Shown piece after piece: positions 59,338 to 64,000 of a stretch of 64,000 bases of DNA. The notes under the pieces are model-generated. The model was not told where the DNA came from, did not search any database, and worked only from the letters and a program-made list of their open reading frames with translations. How positions within the stretch are numbered: the first letter of the stretch is position 1; each line of letters opens with the position of its first letter. The DNA is from Nocardia sp. NBC_01327. GTDB lineage: Bacteria > Actinomycetota > Actinomycetes > Mycobacteriales > Mycobacteriaceae. The stretch lies in the NCBI RefSeq assembly GCF_035958815.1, contig NZ_CP108383.1, forward strand, positions 7,006,001 to 7,070,000. The letters run 5' to 3'. The position numbers and the translations under genes were made by a program.

Positions 59338-60414
59338 TCACCCGACCGCAGAGAGGTAATCGCTGTAGAACAGGCCCAGACCGATCGCCGACGCCATGCC
59401 GGCCAGCAACCAGAACCGTATGATCACCGTCGTTTCCGCCCACCCGCTCAATTCGAAGTGGTGATGGAACGGCGCCATCTTGAACAATCGGTTCCGCGTG
59501 GTGCGGAACACCGCCACCTGCAGGATCACCGAGGCCGCCTCGGCGACGAAGAGCGCGCCGATGACGATCATCAGCAGTTCGGTGCGGGTGGTGATGGACA
59601 GGCCCGCGAGCAGACCGCCCAGCGCCAGCGAACCGGTATCACCCATGAAGATCTTGGCGGGCGCGGCATTCCACCACAGGAACCCGATGCAGGCCGCACC
59701 ACCGGCGGCACACACCAGGGCTAGATCCAGTGGGTCACGCACGTTGTAGCAGCCCGCCTCCGGATGGGTGGAGCAGGCATTGCGCCACTGCCAGAAGGTG
59801 ATGATCATGTACGCGCCCAGCACCAGGCTGATGGAACCGGCCGCGAGACCGTCCAGGCCGTCGGTCAGGTTCACCGCATTGGACCAGGCCACCACGATCA
59901 GCGAGACGAACGCCAGGAAGATCACCACGCCCATGGACACCGTGGTGATGTCGCGGGTGTAGGACAGGTGCCGGCTGGCGGGCGTCAAACCGTTGGCGCC
60001 CTTGAACTGCAGCGCCAGCACACCGAAGATGATCGCCGAGGCCAGCTGGCCGATGTACTTGCCCGCGGCGGTGAGGCCGAGGTTGCGCTGCTTGCGCAGT
60101 TTGATCATGTCGTCCAGGAAGCCGACCGCGCCGAGCGCGGTCGCCAGGCCCATGACGAGCAGACCGGACGCGGACGGTCCGGGTTCGCCGTAGCTCATCG
60201 AGATCAGGTGCGAGCCCAGGTAACCGGCCCACATGCCGATGATGATGGCGACGCCGCCCATGGTGGGGGTGCCGCGCTTGGCCTTGTGGCTCTCCGGGCC
60301 GTCGACCCGGATCTCCTGGCCGAAGCCCTGTTTGGCGAACCAGCTGATCACCGCGGGCGTCAGCAGAATGGAGACGGCGAGGGCGATGGCCGCCGACAGC
60401 AGAATCTGGGTCAT
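59338..60414 (-). CDS. mraY: Phospho-N-acetylmuramoyl-pentapeptide transferase
   Basis: A 358-residue ten-helix enzyme forming lipid I. KRGTPTMGGVAII, GFLDDMIKLRKQRNLGL (Mg-binding acidic pair), WSNAVNLTDGLDGLAAG and the HHH motif in KMAPFHHHFELSGWAE are diagnostic. Overlaps murF by 4 bp. Confidence 0.97.
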   Translation of the reverse strand: MTQILLSAAIALAVSILLTPAVISWFAKQGFGQEIRVDGPESHKAKRGTPTMGGVAIIIGMWAGYLGSHLISMSYGEPGPSASGLLVMGLATALGAVGFLDDMIKLRKQRNLGLTAAGKYIGQLASAIIFGVLALQFKGANGLTPASRHLSYTRDITTVSMGVVIFLAFVSLIVVAWSNAVNLTDGLDGLAAGSISLVLGAYMIITFWQWRNACSTHPEAGCYNVRDPLDLALVCAAGGAACIGFLWWNAAPAKIFMGDTGSLALGGLLAGLSITTRTELLMIVIGALFVAEAASVILQVAVFRTTRNRLFKMAPFHHHFELSGWAETTVIIRFWLLAGMASAIGLGLFYSDYLSAVG

Positions 60415-61940
60415 TGCGCGGCCTCCTGCTGTGTCTGCGAAGGCTGCTCCGCGGCGGCGAGCAGATGCTCTGCCACCGTCCAGAGCCCCACCGACTTCGA
60501 GGCCTTCACCAGCACCACATCACCCGATTCGAGTTCGGCATCGAGGATTTCGATGGCGGTCTCGAGATCGGGAACCAGGATCGACTCCGCACCCCACGAA
60601 CCTTCCATCACCGCTCCCTGATGCATGCCGTGCGAGGGCCGCCCGGTGCCGACCACTATGAGCCGGTCCACGTCCAACCGCACCACGAGCCGGCCGATGC
60701 GGTCGTGCTCGATCACCGAATCATCGCCCAGCTCGCCCATTTCGCCGAGCACGGCCCAGCTGCGGCGGCGGCCGACCTCGCGGCCCTGCCCGTCGGCGCC
60801 GGCCGAGCGCGCCATGGTGACGAGCGCCTTGAGGGCCGCGCGCACCGAATCCGGGTTGGCGTTGTAGGAGTCGTTGATGACGGTCACGCCGTCGGGCCGG
60901 GTGCGCACATCCATGCGGCGGACCGAGGCCGCGTTCGCACCTTCGAGCGCGCGGGCCACGGTCGCCAGATCGGCGCCGTGATTGAGCGCCACCGCGGCGG
61001 CCGAAAGGGCATTGCCGACCTGATGCTCACCGTGCACCGCGAGCCGCACCGGAACGCTGTCGCCGTTGTGGTGCAACGTGAATCGCGCCCGCGCCTGCTC
61101 GTCCATGGTGACGTCGGTGGCGCGCACATCGGCATTCGAATTCGCGCCGACGGTCACCACCCGGGCCTGCGTGCGCCCGGCCATCGCGGCGACCAGGCGG
61201 TCGTCGAGGTTCAGCACCGCCAGGCCGGAGGCCGGAAGCGCTTCCACGAGTTCGCCTTTGGTCTGGGCGATGACTTCCTGGCTGCCGAATTCGCCGAGGT
61301 GCGCGGTGCCGATATTGAGCACCACACCGACATTCGGCGGGGCGATCTCGGTGAGCGCCTTGATATGTCCGGGTCCGCGCGCGGAGAGCTCGAGGACCAG
61401 GAAGCGGGTGTTCGCGTCGGCGCGCAGAGCCGTCCAGGGATGGCCGAGTTCGTTGTTGAAGGAACCGGGGGGCGCCACGACCTCGCCCAGCGGGGCCAGC
61501 ACCGCCGCGAGCAGATCCTTGGTGGAGGTCTTGCCGGAGGAGCCGGTCACACCCACCACGGTGAGGTTGCCGGTGGCCGCCAGCCGGTCCACGCTCGCGC
61601 GGGCCAGCTTGGCGAGGGCCTCGAGTACGGCGGCGCCGGAACCGTCGGTGTCGTACGCCAGCGCGATGGCACGGCTGGCGTGCGGCTGGGGCGCGACCAC
61701 AATGGCCGGAACTCCCACCGGTCGCGCGGCCAGTACGGCGACCGCACCCGCGGCCACCGCCCGGGCCGCAAAGTCGTGTCCGTCGGTGTGCTCTCCCGGC
61801 AGCGCCAGGAACAGATCACCGGAAGAGATTCGGCGCGAATCGAATTCGGCCGCTCCGGTGACCGATACGTCGGGGTCGGGGATATCGTGCAGCGTTCCGC
61901 CCACGATCTCCGCGATCTCCCGCAAAGTCATCTCGATCAT
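60411..61940 (-). CDS. murF: UDP-MurNAc-tripeptide:D-Ala-D-Ala ligase
   Basis: A 509-residue Mur ligase finishing the pentapeptide. N-terminal MTLREIAEIVGG and FDSRRISSGDLFLALPGEHTDGHDF, ATP loop VGVTGSSGKTSTKDLLAAVL, and NDSYNANPDSVRAAL, the MurF hallmark. Overlaps murE and mraY by 4 bp each. Confidence 0.96.
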   Translation of the reverse strand: MIEMTLREIAEIVGGTLHDIPDPDVSVTGAAEFDSRRISSGDLFLALPGEHTDGHDFAARAVAAGAVAVLAARPVGVPAIVVAPQPHASRAIALAYDTDGSGAAVLEALAKLARASVDRLAATGNLTVVGVTGSSGKTSTKDLLAAVLAPLGEVVAPPGSFNNELGHPWTALRADANTRFLVLELSARGPGHIKALTEIAPPNVGVVLNIGTAHLGEFGSQEVIAQTKGELVEALPASGLAVLNLDDRLVAAMAGRTQARVVTVGANSNADVRATDVTMDEQARARFTLHHNGDSVPVRLAVHGEHQVGNALSAAAVALNHGADLATVARALEGANAASVRRMDVRTRPDGVTVINDSYNANPDSVRAALKALVTMARSAGADGQGREVGRRRSWAVLGEMGELGDDSVIEHDRIGRLVVRLDVDRLIVVGTGRPSHGMHQGAVMEGSWGAESILVPDLETAIEILDAELESGDVVLVKASKSVGLWTVAEHLLAAAEQPSQTQQEAAQ

Positions 61941-63556
61941 GAATGCGTCAGGTCCCTCGTCCTTCGCGACAAGGCCGCCGCGAGCACCTCGCGGTCGTCG
62001 AACGGATACTTCACTCCCGAAATCTCCTGCCCTGTCTCATGTCCCTTGCCCGCGATCAGCACCACGTCGCCGGGGTTCGCCCAGTCGACGGCGGCGGCGA
62101 TGGCGTCGGCCCGGTCCCCGACCTCCCGGACCTGTCCGCGTTCACCCGGCGGAACCTCATCGGCTCCCGCGCGGACAGCGGCGCGGATGGCCGCCGGATC
62201 CTCACTGCGTGGATTGTCGTCGGTAATGATCAGCAGATCGGCGCCGCGCGCCCCGGCCGCACCCATGAGCGGGCGCTTGCCGGCGTCGCGATCACCGCCG
62301 GCCCCGACCACCACCGCCAGTCGGCCCCCGTCCTGCTCGGCGAGCAGCGCACGCAGTGTCGCCACCACCGATTCGATGGCCGCGGGCTTGTGCGCGTAGT
62401 CGACCACGGCCAGGAAATCCTGGCCGCGTTCCACCCGCTGCATACGCCCGGGCACATCCACCTCGCCCAAAGCCGCTGCGGCACTGGCCACATCGGCGCC
62501 CGCCGCCGCGCACACCGCGAGCGCGAGCAGGCCGTTGGCGATGTTGTACGCGCCCGGAAGTCGCAGGCGCACCTCCAGATTCACACCGGGACCGGTGGCC
62601 TCGAACTGCTGTGAGGCCGCCGCCTGGGTGGCCGCACCGGCGATCCAGTCCGCGCCCACGCCGGGGCGGGTGGTCACGGTCACGATCTGCGGCTGCCCGT
62701 TCGCCATGGCCGCGACGGTGACATCGCCCGCCAGCCGGGTGCCCCATTCGTCATCGATGCAGAGCACCGCGGTGGCGGCGGGCACCACGGCCGAATCAGC
62801 GGGAACGAACAGGCGGCGCTTGGCCGCGTAGTAGTCCTCGAAATCGGCGTGGAAATCCAGGTGGTCCTGCGAAAGATTGGTGAACGCCCCGACCGCGAAC
62901 CGCACCCCGTCCACCCGGCCCAGCGCGAGCGCATGGCTGGAGACCTCCATGACCACCGCCTGTACACCCTGCTCCACCATGACGGCGAACATGGCATGCA
63001 GCTGCGGGGCCTCGGGGGTGGTGAGCGCCGACGGCACCCGGACGCCGCCGATGCGGGTCTCGATGGTGCCGAGCAGCGCGGTCCGGAAACCGGCGGCCGC
63101 GAGACCCGCCTCCACCAGATACGCGGTGGTGGTTTTGCCCGAGGTGCCGGTGATGCCGATGATGCGCAGCGTGCGCGAGGGATCACCGTAGAGCGCCGAG
63201 GACAGCGCGCCGAGCACCGAACGCGGCGCCTCGTGCACGAGCACCGGAACATCGATCGCGCCGATGAGCTCCGCGCCCGCCGGATCGGTGAAGATGGCGA
63301 CCGCGCCGCGCTCCACCGCCGCCCGGGCGAACCGAGCGCCGTGCGCATGCGTACCGGCCAGACCCGCGAACAGATCACCCGGCAGCACCGCATTCGAGCG
63401 CTGCTCGATACCGGTCAGCTGGACCTGCGACTCGGCGCCGGTGAGCATTCCGGCCGAACCTGCCGAGCGCGCGCCCGTCAATTCCGCCACCGTGCGCAGG
63501 GTGGTCACCGGCGGTGCGGCGGGCCGAATTACCTGCGGGCTGGACTGCGCGGGCAC
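61937..63556 (-). CDS. murE: UDP-MurNAc-tripeptide synthetase (meso-DAP adding)
   Basis: A 539-residue Mur ligase. ATP loop IGITGTSGKTTTAYL. TDDNPRSEDP carries the DNPR motif that marks meso-diaminopimelate-specific MurE, so the wall is of DAP type. FAGLAGTHAHGARFARAAVERGA and VDYAHKPAAIESVVATL are also typical. GTG 63556 follows GGAGAGGAG. 166 bp separate it from ftsI. Confidence 0.96.
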   Translation of the reverse strand: MPAQSSPQVIRPAAPPVTTLRTVAELTGARSAGSAGMLTGAESQVQLTGIEQRSNAVLPGDLFAGLAGTHAHGARFARAAVERGAVAIFTDPAGAELIGAIDVPVLVHEAPRSVLGALSSALYGDPSRTLRIIGITGTSGKTTTAYLVEAGLAAAGFRTALLGTIETRIGGVRVPSALTTPEAPQLHAMFAVMVEQGVQAVVMEVSSHALALGRVDGVRFAVGAFTNLSQDHLDFHADFEDYYAAKRRLFVPADSAVVPAATAVLCIDDEWGTRLAGDVTVAAMANGQPQIVTVTTRPGVGADWIAGAATQAAASQQFEATGPGVNLEVRLRLPGAYNIANGLLALAVCAAAGADVASAAAALGEVDVPGRMQRVERGQDFLAVVDYAHKPAAIESVVATLRALLAEQDGGRLAVVVGAGGDRDAGKRPLMGAAGARGADLLIITDDNPRSEDPAAIRAAVRAGADEVPPGERGQVREVGDRADAIAAAVDWANPGDVVLIAGKGHETGQEISGVKYPFDDREVLAAALSRRTRDLTHS

Positions 63557-63722
63557 GAAGCTCCTCTCCGGGATGTGGTCATAGTGAAATCCGACGGTGG
63601 GACTCGGATCGACGAGTCAGGTTACCTGTGTTCGAAAGCCGCGCGATCGGCACGGCGCAGTTCGGTCACCCGCCCGTGCACGCGCCGGGAGCGGTCTGCG
63701 TCACTGCCATCGTCTACCTGCT

Positions 63723-64000
63723 CTAACTCGCCTGCAGAATCAGTGGTTTGGCCGGTGGTGACGGCGGCACCCGATCACGCTGCAGGGCCCAGGACGCAAT
63801 GCTGTGGAACAGCGGCGCGGCCGATCCGCCGCCGCTGCCGTCGGAGCTGCGGACGGGTGCGTCCAGCATCATCCCGATCACATAGCGCGGGTTGTCCGCG
63901 GGCGCCATACCGGCGAAGGTGATCCAGTAGCGGTCGTTCGAATAGCAGTGGCACTTCTGGTCGATCTGCTGCGCGGTACCGGTCTTGCCCGCCACCTGAT
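63723..64000 (-). CDS. ftsI: FtsI/PBP3 transpeptidase (C-terminal fragment, runs off the right edge)
   Basis: The last 91 codons of a class B penicillin-binding protein. VAGKTGTAQQ contains the KTG active-site triad; WITFAGMAPADNPRYVIGMMLDAP is the following strand region. Position ahead of murE-murF matches ftsI. The catalytic SxxK and N-terminal dimerisation domain lie outside the window. Confidence 0.9.
   Translation of the reverse strand, partial: QVAGKTGTAQQIDQKCHCYSNDRYWITFAGMAPADNPRYVIGMMLDAPVRSSDGSGGGSAAPLFHSIASWALQRDRVPPSPPAKPLILQAS

Overview
The window is high-GC actinobacterial chromosome. It encodes an Emb-type arabinosyltransferase, an antigen-85-like secreted esterase, an MTB12-like lipoprotein, Wag31/DivIVA, SepF, a division cluster without ftsA, a meso-DAP-type MurE and an actinobacterial translational T-box before ileS. 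Together these point to a mycolic-acid-containing member of the Mycobacteriales, most likely Nocardia or a close relative. That assignment rests on gene content, not on a database search. I saw no rRNA, tRNA, CRISPR array, insertion sequence or prophage.

Layout. (1) 1-6 kb: 5' part of dnaE, a DMT exporter, a serine hydrolase, an alpha/beta-hydrolase lipoprotein, a methyltransferase and a VOC protein. (2) 6-11.5 kb: a CitA/DcuS-like two-component pair divergent from a nitrate/sulfonate/taurine-type ABC importer. (3) 11.6-22 kb: a Tat-exported GH43-like protein, a NAD-dependent DNA ligase, an unknown anchored protein with a frame-disturbed partner, a hidden 47-residue membrane peptide, RarD, a CtpE-type P-ATPase, a PhzF protein and an ADP-ribosylglycohydrolase. 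(4) 22.2-24.4 kb: a compact operon of three Roadblock/LC7-like proteins around a PATAN-like/winged-helix protein, with no GTPase or kinase beside it. This is the best candidate for an undescribed system. (5) 24.6-37 kb: a repeat-rich membrane protein, rluD-like, lspA, two lipoproteins, emb, MTB12-like, DNA polymerase IV, galU and an antigen-85-like esterase. The order ileS...dinB...lspA-rluD...dnaE recalls M. tuberculosis Rv1536-Rv1547, with much accessory material inserted. (6) 37-43 kb: small regulator-target pairs with visible operators (MarR/membrane protein, TetR/Ohr, TetR/carboxymuconolactone decarboxylase-like) and an NlpC/P60 hydrolase. (7) 43-64 kb, all on the minus strand: ftsI (3' end), murE, murF, mraY, murD, ftsW, murG, murC, ftsQ, ftsZ, pgeF, yggS-type, sepF, yggT, wag31, a small membrane protein and ileS. 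This is the complete peptidoglycan-precursor and division programme, with 4-11 bp overlaps through most of the mur genes.

Two regulatory patterns recur. At least sixteen genes have a -10-like TANNNT (one GATAAT) hexamer 6-8 nt before an ATG or GTG, the signature of leaderless transcription, and this sets many start codons. Perfect or near-perfect hairpins lie after many operons, mostly without a T-tract.
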